A stretch of DNA of 64,000 nt from Pseudomonas gingeri (GCF_013386115.1 NZ_JACAOR010000019.1:1-64000), one strand, 5' to 3'. Counted from the stretch's first letter, positions 1-8,541 are shown. Program-made: numbers and translations. Notes: a model not told the origin generated them from the letters alone.

Positions 1-287
1 CCCGGGAGAAATCCTGGCAGTTGCGCCATGACTACAACTTCGCCGCGCTGGGCATCCCCGGGCTGACCCTGATGAACCGCTATATCAGCGGCGACAACGT
101 GCACATCGGCACGGTGACCGACGGCAAGGAATGGGGTCGCGAATCGGAGCTGGCCTATACCGTGCAGAGCGGCACCTTCCGCGACCTCAACGTGCGCTGG
201 CGCAACTCCAGTATCCGCAAGAGCTTCAGCACCAACGAGTTCGACGAGAACCGCCTGTTTATCAGCTACCCGATTTCGTTGTTGTAG
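1..287 (+). CDS. OprD-family outer-membrane porin, C-terminal part only
   Basis: The gene enters from the left edge of the window, so only about 95 C-terminal residues are visible. They show alternating aromatic/charged beta-strand patterning. Features such as YNFAALGIPGL, the NRYISGDN loop, WRNSSIRKSF and an 'ENRLFISYPISLL' ending are typical of the last strands of OprD-type channels. OprD proteins are 18-stranded trimeric porins for small carboxylates, amino acids or sugar acids. The substrate cannot be read from this fragment. Because a uronate oxidation/TRAP operon follows on the same strand, uptake of a sugar acid is a reasonable inference. Confidence 0.85.
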   Translation, partial: REKSWQLRHDYNFAALGIPGLTLMNRYISGDNVHIGTVTDGKEWGRESELAYTVQSGTFRDLNVRWRNSSIRKSFSTNEFDENRLFISYPISLL

Positions 288-302
288 CCGATCGCTGCCG
301 AT

Positions 303-335
303 TGATCGCTCCCGCGCTCCGCCGGGAAGCGATCA
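303..335. terminator. Stem-loop downstream of the OprD gene
   Basis: TGATCGCTCCCG and CGGG(A)AGCGATCA form a long GC-containing hairpin starting 15 bases after the porin stop codon. There is no uninterrupted T-run directly after it, so termination efficiency is uncertain. It separates the porin from the next operon. Confidence 0.5.
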
Positions 336-440
336 TGCAGCTCGAAACATTTTGAAAAATCTACAGCCCGTGGTGGCCACCGATCAAAGCATCCATCGCA
401 TTGACAAAGCCGTTTCGCGCTGACGATAATCCAGACTCAA

Positions 441-452
441 TGTCGTACGACA
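441..452. promoter_or_regulatory. Perfect palindrome TGTCGTACGACA, candidate operator of the udh operon
   Basis: A perfect 12-bp palindrome with a GTAC core lies 45 bases upstream of the uronate dehydrogenase start codon, inside an A-rich promoter-like stretch. The GT/AC core is typical of operators bound by FadR-subfamily GntR regulators, which often control uronate and aldarate catabolism. No such regulator gene is in this window, so the binding protein is not known. Confidence 0.5.
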
Positions 453-496
453 ACAGACGACAAAAATAACAACAAACATTCGACCAGGGCCACGCC

Positions 497-1321
497 ATGA
501 CCTCAGCGACAACCACCCCGCAGCCCTTCAATCGTCTCCTGCTCACCGGTGCGGCCGGCGGCCTGGGCAAGGTCCTGCGCGAAAGCCTGCGGCCCTATGC
601 CCGTGTCCTGCGCCTGTCGGATATCGCCCAGATGGCGGCGCCCATCGATGACCGCGAGGAAGTCCGGCCCTGCGACCTCGCCGACAAGCAGGCGGTGCAC
701 CAGTTGGTCGAAGGCGTCGACGCGATCCTGCATTTCGGCGGCGTCTCGGTGGAACGCCCCTTCGAGGAAATCCTCGGGGCCAATATCTGCGGCGTCTTCC
801 ATATCTACGAAGCCGCCCGTCGCCATGGCGTCAAACGGGTGATCTTCGCCAGTTCCAACCACGTGATCGGCTTCTACAAGCAGAGCGAAACCATCGACGC
901 CCACGCGCCACGGCGCCCGGACAGTTACTACGGACTGTCCAAGTCCTACGGCGAGGACATGGCCAGCTTCTACTTCGACCGCTATGGCATCGAGACCGTC
1001 AGCATCCGCATCGGTTCGTCGTTCCCGGAACCGCAGAACCGCCGGATGCTCAGCAGCTGGTTGAGCTTCGACGACCTGACGCAACTGCTCGAACGCGCCC
1101 TGTACGCGCCCAATGTCGGGCACACCGTGGTCTACGGCGTCTCCGACAATCGTTATGTCTGGTGGGACAACCATCTGGCCGCGCACCTCGGCTACCAGCC
1201 ACAGGACAGCTCCGAGCCGTTCCGCGCCAAGGTCGAGGCCCAGCCGGCCCCGGCGGCGGACGATCCGGCCATGGTCTACCAGGGCGGTGCCTTTGTCGCC
1301 GCGGGTCCTTTCGGCGACTGA
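497..1321 (+). CDS. udh: Uronate dehydrogenase, NAD-dependent (SDR superfamily)
   Basis: A 274-residue extended-type short-chain dehydrogenase. It has the Rossmann glycine motif GAAGGLG at residues 18-24, an ASSN segment near 118-121 and the YxxxK catalytic pair at Y145/K149. Length and motifs match bacterial uronate dehydrogenases, which oxidise D-galacturonate or D-glucuronate with NAD+ to the aldaro-1,5-lactone in the cytoplasm. The neighbours fit: an SMP-30 lactonase follows 36 bases later and a TRAP solute transporter after that. A general NAD-dependent epimerase is the alternative, but the context favours Udh. It is first gene of the operon, behind the palindrome at 441-452. Confidence 0.85.
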   Translation: MTSATTTPQPFNRLLLTGAAGGLGKVLRESLRPYARVLRLSDIAQMAAPIDDREEVRPCDLADKQAVHQLVEGVDAILHFGGVSVERPFEEILGANICGVFHIYEAARRHGVKRVIFASSNHVIGFYKQSETIDAHAPRRPDSYYGLSKSYGEDMASFYFDRYGIETVSIRIGSSFPEPQNRRMLSSWLSFDDLTQLLERALYAPNVGHTVVYGVSDNRYVWWDNHLAAHLGYQPQDSSEPFRAKVEAQPAPAADDPAMVYQGGAFVAAGPFGD

Positions 1322-1357
1322 GCCGACGAACCATCCTCTTCAGGGAACGGAGTGCCC

Positions 1358-2245
1358 ATGGACGCAGAATTGATTCTCGACGCCCGCAACGCCACCGGCG
1401 AAAGCCCGGTGTGGAGCGTGCGCGAACAGGCGCTGTACTGGGTCGATATCCCGGCCCGTCGCCTGCACCGCTGGAGTGCCGGGACCGGACAGACCCACAG
1501 CTGGGAAACCCCGGAAATGCTCGCCTGCATCGCCCGCTACAAGGACGGCAGCTGGATCGCCGGCCTGGAAAGCGGCCTGTTCAGGCTGCAGGCCGATGTC
1601 GACAACGGCCTGCACAGCCGGTTGCTGGCGCCGGTCCGGCATGCCAGCCCCGGCATGCGTTTCAACGATGGCCGTTGCGACCGCCAGGGGCGTTTCTGGG
1701 CCGGCACCATGCTCCTGGACATGAGCCAGGGCCGAGCGGTCGGCGCCCTGTATCGCTACGACGCCGGGCAACAGCAACCGCTCCAGGCCAGCCTGGACAA
1801 CCTGATCGTGCCCAACGGCCTGGCCTTCAGTCCTGACGGCAAGACCCTGTACCTGTCCGATTCCCATCCGAGCGTGCAACGCATCTGGGCCTTCGACTAC
1901 GACACCGACAGCGGCACACCGCATAACCGCAGGCTGTTCGTCGACATGAACCAGTACCCCGGCCGACCCGATGGCGCCGCCATGGACGTCGATGGCTGCT
2001 ACTGGATCTGCGGCAACGACGAAGGCCTGATCCATCGCTTCACCCCTGACGGTCGCCTTGACCGTTCCCTGGCGGTGCCGGTGAAGAAACCCGCCATGTG
2101 CGCGTTCGGCGGCAGCGACCTGAGCACCCTGTTCGTCACCTCGATCCGCCCCGGCGGCGACCTGCACGACCAGCCCCTGGCCGGCGGCGTGTTTGCCCTG
2201 CGCCCGGGCGTCCAGGGCCTGGAGGAACCGTTTTTCCACGCCTGA
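1358..2245 (+). CDS. SMP-30/gluconolactonase-family lactonase, probable aldarolactonase
   Basis: A 295-residue six-bladed beta-propeller of the SMP-30/regucalcin family. The probable metal ligands are visible: E15 in GESPVW, N153 in VPNGLAF and D205 in PDGAAMD. N103 in RFNDGR is at the substrate position. Family members hydrolyse sugar lactones; after uronate dehydrogenase the expected substrate is galactaro- or glucaro-1,5-lactone. I chose the ATG at 1358 because GGAG at 1349-1352 lies 5 bases before it; an in-frame GTG at 1352 would overlap this ribosome site. Exact lactone specificity is inferred from context. Confidence 0.8.
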   Translation: MDAELILDARNATGESPVWSVREQALYWVDIPARRLHRWSAGTGQTHSWETPEMLACIARYKDGSWIAGLESGLFRLQADVDNGLHSRLLAPVRHASPGMRFNDGRCDRQGRFWAGTMLLDMSQGRAVGALYRYDAGQQQPLQASLDNLIVPNGLAFSPDGKTLYLSDSHPSVQRIWAFDYDTDSGTPHNRRLFVDMNQYPGRPDGAAMDVDGCYWICGNDEGLIHRFTPDGRLDRSLAVPVKKPAMCAFGGSDLSTLFVTSIRPGGDLHDQPLAGGVFALRPGVQGLEEPFFHA

Positions 2246-2326
2246 TGCCTTGTGCCCGAGGGCGTGGATACCGAGCACTTTTGAACGAAGCAGCCAAAAA
2301 ATAACAACAAGACGGAGAATCACCCC

Positions 2327-3298
2327 ATGGACTTCAAACGCAAGCTTCTCATCGCCGCACTCCCCCTCGCCTTCAGCTTCAGCCACCTGGCCCATGCCCT
2401 GGAAATCAAGTTCGCCGACATCCACCCGGCCGGCTACCCGACCGTGGTCGCCGAAGAAAACATGGGCAAGACCCTGGTCAAGGAAAGCAACGGCAGCCTG
2501 ACGTTCAAGATGTTCGCCGGCGGCGTGCTCGGCTCGGAAAAGGAGGTGGTGGAACAGGCCCAGGTCGGCGCGGTCCAGATGGCCCGGGTCAGCCTCGGCA
2601 TCGTCGGGCCGGTGGTACCGGACGTGAACGTGTTCAACATGCCCTTCGTGTTCCGTGACCAGGCCCATATGCGCAAGGTCATCGACGGCGAGATCGGCCA
2701 GGAGATCCTCGAGAAGATCACCCAGTCCGAATTCAACCTGGTGGCCCTGGCCTGGATGGATGGCGGCACCCGCAACCTCTACACCAAGAAGCCGGTGCGC
2801 AGCCTCGCCGACCTCAAGGGCATGAAGATCCGCGTGCAGGGCAATCCGCTGTTTATCGAAACCATCAATGCCATGGGCGGCAACGGCATCGCCATGGACA
2901 CCGGCGAGATCTTCAGCGCCCTGCAGACCGGGGTGATCGACGGCGCGGAAAACAACCCGCCGACCATGCTCGAACACAACCATTACCAGAACGCCAAGTA
3001 CTACGCCCTGACCGGGCACCTGATCCTGCCCGAGCCGGTGGTGATGTCGAAGACCACCTGGGAAAAGCTCACGCCCGAGCAACAGGCCCTGGTCCGCAAG
3101 GTGGCCAAGCAGGCGCAACTCGAAGAGCGCGCGCTGTGGGACGCCAAGTCCGCCAGCAGCGAAGAGAAGCTCAAGGCCGCCGGCGTCGAGTTCATCGTCG
3201 TCGACAAGAAACCCTTCTATGAGGCCACCGCCTCGATCCGCGAGAAGTACGGCGCGCCCTACGCCGAGCTGATGACCCGCATCGAAGCGGTCGAGTAA
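2327..3298 (+). CDS. TRAP transporter solute-binding protein (DctP family)
   Basis: A 323-residue periplasmic binding protein with a Sec signal peptide (basic MDFKRK, hydrophobic core, cleavage after AHA near residue 24). The mature part is DctP-like: an IHPAGYPT start, GGVLGSEKEVVEQ, and the MKIRVQ segment containing the conserved arginine that grips a carboxylate. It delivers an organic acid to the DctQM permease encoded just downstream, energised by a Na+ gradient. A uronate ligand is inferred from the co-transcribed udh and lactonase genes. A GGAG site precedes the ATG. Confidence 0.88.
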   Translation: MDFKRKLLIAALPLAFSFSHLAHALEIKFADIHPAGYPTVVAEENMGKTLVKESNGSLTFKMFAGGVLGSEKEVVEQAQVGAVQMARVSLGIVGPVVPDVNVFNMPFVFRDQAHMRKVIDGEIGQEILEKITQSEFNLVALAWMDGGTRNLYTKKPVRSLADLKGMKIRVQGNPLFIETINAMGGNGIAMDTGEIFSALQTGVIDGAENNPPTMLEHNHYQNAKYYALTGHLILPEPVVMSKTTWEKLTPEQQALVRKVAKQAQLEERALWDAKSASSEEKLKAAGVEFIVVDKKPFYEATASIREKYGAPYAELMTRIEAVE

Positions 3299-3371
3299 CC
3301 CCCTCCCACCTCATGGAAGGCCCGACCGGCTGGCGCCCAGCGCCCAAGCCGGCGGGTAACGGTGACATCCG

Positions 3372-3899
3372 ATGAAGAATCTTGTGCTGCAGATCAACGA
3401 CCGGATCTACATGGCCTGCATCTGGGTCGCGGGGCTGGCGATACTCGCCATCTCCCTGATCATTCCCTGGGGCATCTTTGCCCGCTACGTCCTCGGTACC
3501 GGCTCCAGCTGGCCGGAGCCCAGCGCCATCCTGCTGATGATGGTGTTCACCTTTATCGGTGCCGCCGCCAGCTACCGTGCCGGCGCGCACATGGCCGTGG
3601 CCATGCTCACCGACCGCATGAGCCCGGCCATGCGCTCGGGCGCCGCCCTCATCGCCCAGGTGCTGATGGCGACCATCTGCCTGTTCATGACGATCTGGGG
3701 AGCCAAACTCTGCGCCTCGACCTGGAACCAGTTCATGAGTGCGCTGCCGACCTTGCGGGTCGGCATCACCTACATGCCGATTCCCGTGGGCGGCGCCCTG
3801 ACGCTGATCTTCGTGCTGGAAAAACTCCTGCTGGGCGACCAGAGCCAGCGCCGCGTGGTGCGTTTCGACCTGGTCGAAGAAAACGAAGGGGCTGCCTGA
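3372..3899 (+). CDS. TRAP transporter small permease (DctQ family)
   Basis: A 175-residue inner-membrane protein with four predicted hydrophobic segments. It has the DctQ-type motif region (FARYVLGTGSSWPEPSAILLM), where the arginine and the W..E residues are characteristic. It forms the small subunit that joins the solute-binding protein to the large permease. Its stop codon directly abuts the ATG of the large permease, so the two are translationally coupled. Confidence 0.88.
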   Translation: MKNLVLQINDRIYMACIWVAGLAILAISLIIPWGIFARYVLGTGSSWPEPSAILLMMVFTFIGAAASYRAGAHMAVAMLTDRMSPAMRSGAALIAQVLMATICLFMTIWGAKLCASTWNQFMSALPTLRVGITYMPIPVGGALTLIFVLEKLLLGDQSQRRVVRFDLVEENEGAA

Positions 3900-5180
3900 A
3901 TGGACGCGCTGATTCTGTTGGGCAGTTTTATCCTCCTGATCCTGATCGGCATGCCGGTGGCCTACGCCCTGGGCCTGGCCGCGCTGATCGGCGCCTGGTG
4001 GATCGATATCCCGTTCCAGGCCCTGATGATCCAGGTCGCCGGCGGGGTGAACAAGTTTTCGCTGATGGCGATTCCGTTCTTTGTCCTGGCCGGCGCGATC
4101 ATGGCCGAGGGCGGCATGTCACGGCGCCTGGTGGCGTTCGCCGGAGTCCTGGTGGGCTTCGTGCGCGGCGGCCTGTCACTGGTGAACATCATGGCCTCGA
4201 CCTTCTTCGGGGCGATTTCCGGCTCGTCGGTGGCCGACACCGCCTCGGTCGGTTCGGTGCTGATCCCGGAAATGGAGCGCCGCGGCTATCCCCGCGATTT
4301 CTCCACCGCCGTCACCGTCAGCGGTTCGGTGCAGGCCTTGCTGACACCGCCCAGCCACAACTCGGTGCTCTACTCCCTGGCCGCCGGCGGCACGGTGTCC
4401 ATCGCCTCGCTGTTCATGGCGGGGGTGGTCCCGGGCCTGTTGATGAGCGCCTGCCTGATGGTGCTGTGCCTGATCTTCGCGAAAAAGCGCGACTATCCCA
4501 AGGGCGAAGTCATTCCCCTGCGCCAGGCCCTGAAAATCTGCGCCGATGCCCTGTGGGGCCTGATGGCCATGGTGATCATCCTCGGCGGGATTCTCTCGGG
4601 GATCTTCACCGCCACCGAGTCGGCGGCGATCGCCGTGCTCTGGTCGTTCTTCGTGACCATGTTCATCTACCGCGACTACAAGTGGAGCGAGCTGCCCAAG
4701 CTGATGCACCGCACGGTACGCACCATCTCCATCGTGATGATCCTGATCGGCTTCGCCGCCAGCTTCGGCTACATCATGACCCTGATGCAGATCCCGGCGA
4801 AGATCACCACACTGTTCCTGACCCTGTCGGACAACCGCTACGTGATCCTGATGTGCATCAACGTCATGCTGCTGTTGCTCGGCACGGTGATGGACATGGC
4901 CCCGCTGATCCTGATCCTCACGCCGATCCTGATGCCGGTGATCCTCGGCATCGGCGTCGATCCGGTGCAGTTCGGCATGATCATGCTGGTGAACCTGGGG
5001 ATCGGCCTGATCACGCCGCCGGTGGGCGCGGTGCTGTTCGTCGGCTCGGCGGTGGGCAAGGTCAGCATCGAGAAGACCGTCAAGGCGCTGCTGCCGTTCT
5101 ACGGCGTGCTGTTCCTGGTGCTGATGGCCGTCACCTATATCCCCGCGCTGTCGCTCTGGCTGCCGCACCTGGTGCTGTAA
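3900..5180 (+). CDS. TRAP transporter large permease (DctM family)
   Basis: A 426-residue, very hydrophobic protein with about 11-12 membrane segments and the DctM signatures. These include the FFGAISGSSVADTASVG region and the second-half GIGLITPPVGAVLF repeat, which frame the Na+/substrate sites of the elevator domain. It catalyses Na+-driven import of the solute captured by the binding protein encoded at 2327-3298. The start follows immediately on the stop of the small permease. A strong hairpin after the gene may mark the end of the core operon. Confidence 0.9.
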   Translation: MDALILLGSFILLILIGMPVAYALGLAALIGAWWIDIPFQALMIQVAGGVNKFSLMAIPFFVLAGAIMAEGGMSRRLVAFAGVLVGFVRGGLSLVNIMASTFFGAISGSSVADTASVGSVLIPEMERRGYPRDFSTAVTVSGSVQALLTPPSHNSVLYSLAAGGTVSIASLFMAGVVPGLLMSACLMVLCLIFAKKRDYPKGEVIPLRQALKICADALWGLMAMVIILGGILSGIFTATESAAIAVLWSFFVTMFIYRDYKWSELPKLMHRTVRTISIVMILIGFAASFGYIMTLMQIPAKITTLFLTLSDNRYVILMCINVMLLLLGTVMDMAPLILILTPILMPVILGIGVDPVQFGMIMLVNLGIGLITPPVGAVLFVGSAVGKVSIEKTVKALLPFYGVLFLVLMAVTYIPALSLWLPHLVL

Positions 5181-5194
5181 GTCGCCCCTCCCCC

Positions 5195-5220
5195 CGGGAG
5201 CCGCCACGCCGCGGCTCCCG
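5195..5220. terminator. Perfect GC-rich stem-loop after the TRAP permease
   Basis: CGGGAGCCGC, loop CACGCC, GCGGCTCCCG: two perfect 10-base arms starting 15 bases after the dctM-type stop. No T-run follows, so it may reduce read-through or stabilise the 3' end rather than fully terminate before the EamA gene. Confidence 0.55.
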
Positions 5221-5246
5221 ATCCCGGTCAAGGAAAACCGCCTGTC

Positions 5247-6176
5247 ATGTCCGCCTCCCCAACGCAGTCCCTCTCCACCGCACTGCCGCGCCCGCTCGCG
5301 GTACTGATTCTCGCCACCCTCGCCTGTGCCTTCGCCGGCAATCACATCGCCGCGCGGATCGCCTTCGACCACGACACCGGCCTGTTGCTGGCGATTCTCT
5401 GCCGTTCCGGCGTGACCTTGCTGGTGCTCGCCGGGCTGGTGTTCTGGCAGCGGGAAACCCTGAAGCTCAAGGCCGGGACCTGGCGCTGGCAATTGCTGAT
5501 GGGGGTGCTGATCGCCGCGCAAAGCTTTTGTGTCTATTCGGCCGTGGCGCGGATTCCCGTGGCCCTGGCGTTGCTGGTGGGCAATACCGCGCCGATCCTG
5601 CTGGTGCTGCTGAACTGGGCGCTCGGCGGACGTGCGCCGACCCGGCAGGCGATGCTGTTGATGGGCATGATCCTGATCGGCCTGGTGTTCGCCCTGGACG
5701 TGCCGCAGCGCCTGTCCAGCCAGGACAGCGGCGAAGCACAATGGCTGGAAGGGATACTGTTCGGCTTTACCGCCGCCAGTGTCTTTGCCTGCGCCCTGTG
5801 GATAACCGAGCACAAGCTGTCCCAGGTGCGTGGCAGCGTGCGCAGCCTGCTGACCTTGCTGGTGGTGTTCTGCGTCACCGCACTGCTGGGCCTGAGCGAA
5901 CTGCTGCCCGGTGGCATCAGCCTGCCGGGCGCGCCGACCGGCTGGTTGGCGCTGGGCTGCCTGGTGCTGCTCTACGGCCTGGCGTTTTCCTTGCTGTTCA
6001 TCTGTGTGAGCCGCCTGGACATTGTGCGCAATGCGCCGGTGATGAACGTCGAACCGATCGCCAGCCTGCTGTTCGGCTGGCTGATCCTCGACCAGTTGCT
6101 GAGCCGCGGGCAAGTCATCGGCGGCTTGATCGTGGTCGGCGGGATCGTCCTGCTGACCTCGCGCAGGCCGGCCTGA
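5247..6176 (+). CDS. EamA/DMT-superfamily transporter
   Basis: A 309-residue membrane protein with about ten hydrophobic segments arranged as two EamA repeats (a first ending around VALALLVGNTAPILLVLL, a second around APVMNVEPIASLLFGWLILDQLLS). The PIxSLLFGW.ILDQ.L signature near the C-terminus is typical of drug/metabolite exporters. Substrates in this superfamily cannot be predicted from sequence. Position directly after the uronate operon on the same strand suggests it may handle a sugar-acid metabolite, but the intervening hairpin leaves co-transcription uncertain. Confidence 0.82.
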   Translation: MSASPTQSLSTALPRPLAVLILATLACAFAGNHIAARIAFDHDTGLLLAILCRSGVTLLVLAGLVFWQRETLKLKAGTWRWQLLMGVLIAAQSFCVYSAVARIPVALALLVGNTAPILLVLLNWALGGRAPTRQAMLLMGMILIGLVFALDVPQRLSSQDSGEAQWLEGILFGFTAASVFACALWITEHKLSQVRGSVRSLLTLLVVFCVTALLGLSELLPGGISLPGAPTGWLALGCLVLLYGLAFSLLFICVSRLDIVRNAPVMNVEPIASLLFGWLILDQLLSRGQVIGGLIVVGGIVLLTSRRPA

Positions 6177-6183
6177 TTCCCTG

Positions 6184-7113
6184 TCAGCCGCGAGTTGCGC
6201 GCCAGAGCCTGGTGGCCAGCGTCACCAGGGCCAGCACCACCGCCCCGGCGACAATCCCCACTACCGCATTGAGCAGCGTCGGCACCACCACCGCAAAGCC
6301 GCCGGCCGCCGCGGCCACACCCTCGATCCAGTGATGCAGCGCCGGTACGCCATGGGTGAGAATCCCGCCGCCGACCAGGAACATCGCCGCCGTGCCGATC
6401 ACCGACAGGCTCTTCATCAGGTACGGCGCGGCACTCAGCACGCCACGCCCGAGACTGCGCTGCAAGGAGGCCCAGGCACCCTCGCCGGCCTTGCGACTCA
6501 GGTACAGGCCGCCGTCATCGAGCTTGACGATACCGCCCACCAGGCCATACACGCCGACCGTCATCACGATGGCGATGCCCGACAGCACCACCACCTGCTG
6601 CATCAGCGGCGCGTCGGCCACCGTGCCGAGGGTAATGGCGATGATCTCCGCCGAGAGAATGAAATCGGTGCGCACCGCGCCCTTGATCTTGTCCCGCTCG
6701 AAGGCCACCAGGTCGGTCGCCGGATCGCCGATCGCCTGCACCAGCCGGACATGCCCGGCCTCGTCCTCGGCCTGGCTGTGGAGGAATTTATGCGCGAGCT
6801 TTTCGAAGCCTTCGAAACACAGGTAGGCACCGCCCAGCATCAACAGCGGCGTCACCAGCCAGGGGGCCAGCGCACTGATCGCCAGGGCCGCCGGGACGAG
6901 GATCAGCTTGTTGCGAAACGATCCCTTGGCCACCGCCCAGACCACCGGCAACTCACGCTCGGCGCGCACCCCGGAGACCTGCTGGGCATTGAGCGCGAGG
7001 TCGTCACCGAGGACCCCGGCGGTTTTCTTGGCCGCCATCTTGGTCATCAGCGCGACGTCATCCAGTACCGCCGCGATATCGTCGATCAAGACCAGCAAAC
7101 TGCTTCCTGCCAT
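6184..7113 (-). CDS. DUF808 family inner-membrane protein (YedI-like)
   Basis: A 309-residue protein with the DUF808 hallmark start MAGSSLLVLIDDIAAVLDDVA and K..AKKTAGVLGDDLA. About six membrane segments follow, including GGAYLCFEGFEK. E. coli YedI is of similar length. The function of the family is not established. I chose the ATG at 7113 because GAGGA lies about seven bases upstream; an earlier in-frame ATG at 7143 would add ten residues without family support. It converges with the EamA gene and is divergent from the TetR gene. Confidence 0.85.
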   Translation of the reverse strand: MAGSSLLVLIDDIAAVLDDVALMTKMAAKKTAGVLGDDLALNAQQVSGVRAERELPVVWAVAKGSFRNKLILVPAALAISALAPWLVTPLLMLGGAYLCFEGFEKLAHKFLHSQAEDEAGHVRLVQAIGDPATDLVAFERDKIKGAVRTDFILSAEIIAITLGTVADAPLMQQVVVLSGIAIVMTVGVYGLVGGIVKLDDGGLYLSRKAGEGAWASLQRSLGRGVLSAAPYLMKSLSVIGTAAMFLVGGGILTHGVPALHHWIEGVAAAAGGFAVVVPTLLNAVVGIVAGAVVLALVTLATRLWRATRG

Positions 7114-7241
7114 GGTGCATTCCTCGGGAAAATTGCGTTGCACAGTGTGCCGTCGGGCGTCCCGGAGGGCAATCTTGAGACTCGCGCAAGCCCGGTGCTA
7201 CCATGCCCAACCGCCCGGACAGGCAAGGAAAACCCTGGTTT

Positions 7242-7850
7242 ATGAGCACCATCCGCGAACGCAACAAAGAACTGATTCTGCGCGCAGCCAGTGAAGAGTT
7301 CGCCGACAAGGGTTTCGCTGCCACCAAGACCAGCGACATCGCGGCCAGGGCCGGCCTGCCCAAGCCCAATGTCTACTACTACTTCAAATCCAAGGACAAC
7401 CTTTACCGCGAGGTCCTGGAAAGCATTATCGAGCCGATCCTGCAGGCGTCGACGCCGTTCAACCCCGAAGGCGTGCCCGGTGAAGTGCTGGCCGGCTATA
7501 TCCGCTCGAAGATCCGCATCTCCCGCGACCTGCCGGCGGCCTCCAAGGTCTTCGCCAGCGAAATCATGCACGGCGCGCCGCACCTGAGTCGCGAGCAGGT
7601 GGAACAGCTCAACGCCCAGGCCCGGCACAATATCGAGTGCATCCAGAGCTGGATCGACCGGGGACAGATCGCCCCCATCGACCCCAACCACCTGATGTTC
7701 ACCATCTGGGCCGCGACCCAGACCTATGCCGACTTCGACTGGCAGATCTCCTCGATCACCGGCAAGGCCAGGCTCGACGACAGCGACTACGAGGCGGCGG
7801 CACAGACCATCGTGCGCCTGGTGCTCAAGGGCTGTGAACCCGATCGATAA
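7242..7850 (+). CDS. TetR-family transcriptional regulator, RutR-like
   Basis: About 202 residues. The N-terminal TetR helix-turn-helix is clear (FADKGFAATKTSDIAARAG, PNVYYYFKSKDNLY). The C-terminal half (FASEIMHGAPHLSRE, WIDRGQIAPIDPNHLMF, IWAATQTYADFDWQI) matches the YcdC/RutR-type ligand domain. RutR of E. coli senses uracil and controls pyrimidine and nitrogen genes. A purine/pyrimidine or glyoxylate role here is inferred from the neighbouring glyoxylate and urea genes. The start is taken at ATG 7242 (AAGGA upstream at long spacing); an ATG at 7203 has no ribosome site. Its target is not shown by the sequence. Confidence 0.8.
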   Translation: MSTIRERNKELILRAASEEFADKGFAATKTSDIAARAGLPKPNVYYYFKSKDNLYREVLESIIEPILQASTPFNPEGVPGEVLAGYIRSKIRISRDLPAASKVFASEIMHGAPHLSREQVEQLNAQARHNIECIQSWIDRGQIAPIDPNHLMFTIWAATQTYADFDWQISSITGKARLDDSDYEAAAQTIVRLVLKGCEPDR

Positions 7851-7872
7851 TTGCCAGCGCCGGCAACCCCGG

Positions 7873-8313
7873 TCAGGCTGACACCCCGGCATCCGCCGTC
7901 AGCCCCAACGCCTCGATCGCACTGATCGCGCACTGCTCGTCGATATCCGACGTATCGCCACTGATCCCGAGGGCGCCGAGCACCTGCCCGGCCTGATCGC
8001 GGATCAGCACCCCACCCGGTGCCGGCACCACGCTGCCCTGCCCCAGGCTGTTCAACGCCGCGATAAATGCCGGCCGTTGCTGCGCATCCAGCGCCAGCAG
8101 GCGCGAGCCCTTGCCCAGGGCAATCGCGCCCCAGGCCTTGCCGATGGCGATCTGCGGCCGCAGCAGGCTGGCACCGTCCTCGCGCTGCAAGGTCACCAGG
8201 TGCCCGCCACCATCCAGTACCGCAATGGCCAGCGGGGCCGCGGAAATCGTCCGTCCCGCCGCAATCGCCTGGCCGGCCAGGCTGACTGCGACTTTCAAGG
8301 TTAAAGCGCTCAT
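7873..8313 (-). CDS. GlcG/HbpS-like haem-degrading domain protein (DUF336)
   Basis: A 146-residue protein of the GlcG/HbpS/DUF336 family, seen in PLAIAVLDGGGHLVTLQREDGA, the IAIGKAWGAIALGKGSR helix and PAPGGVLIRDQAGQVLGALGISGD. Members accompany glycolate, glycerol and glyoxylate genes; some bind haem or cobalamin, but the biochemical role in glyoxylate metabolism is unknown. The ATG at 8313 is preceded by GAGGA about eight bases upstream. An upstream in-frame extension to 8424 lacks support. It is divergent from gcl and shares a 264-base regulatory region holding two copies of TTGTATACAA. Confidence 0.8.
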   Translation of the reverse strand: MSALTLKVAVSLAGQAIAAGRTISAAPLAIAVLDGGGHLVTLQREDGASLLRPQIAIGKAWGAIALGKGSRLLALDAQQRPAFIAALNSLGQGSVVPAPGGVLIRDQAGQVLGALGISGDTSDIDEQCAISAIEALGLTADAGVSA

Positions 8314-8403
8314 GGGTGCCGTCCTCATGCTGTGTTGGGAAGCCTTTGACGCTCGACGCAAGCGCCACTCTACCCAACAAATAGAGCACAATAATAAATA
8401 TTT

Positions 8404-8413
8404 TTGTATACAA
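8404..8413. promoter_or_regulatory. TTGTATACAA palindrome, operator candidate (copy 1)
   Basis: A perfect 10-base palindrome, identical to the one at 8542-8551, located on the GlcG-like side of the divergent promoter region in an AT-rich stretch. The GT/AC arms resemble half-sites of GntR/FadR-type repressors. Two identical copies in one intergenic region make chance unlikely. Confidence 0.6.
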
Positions 8414-8497
8414 TAATTTTGCAAAAGACGCTAAACATCGTCAAAACCTCAATTTCACGGGTTCCCGACGAACGCAGCAGCCGTTTGAGAAAATGGA

Positions 8498-8527
8498 TTG
8501 ACCTGCGCCGTTCGCCGTGAATACACT
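8498..8527 (+). promoter_or_regulatory. Probable sigma-70 promoter of the gcl operon
   Basis: TTGACC (8498-8503) and TACACT (8522-8527) are separated by 18 bases, a fair match to the -35/-10 consensus. The predicted transcript start near 8534 would put the second palindrome (8542-8551) just downstream, where a bound repressor would block elongation or promoter clearance. Confidence 0.45.
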
Positions 8528-8541
8528 CGACGCAAAGCCAC

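Noticed and set aside
4176..6113. Open frame of 645 codons on the - strand opposite DctM and EamA
   Set aside because: Antisense shadow; no ribosome site, no recognisable domain.
3362..6334. Open frame of 990 codons on the + strand through the TRAP permease genes
   Set aside because: It is a frame-shifted reading of DctQ, DctM and EamA genes, which have clear membrane-protein translations; the long frame is Arg/Pro-rich and featureless.
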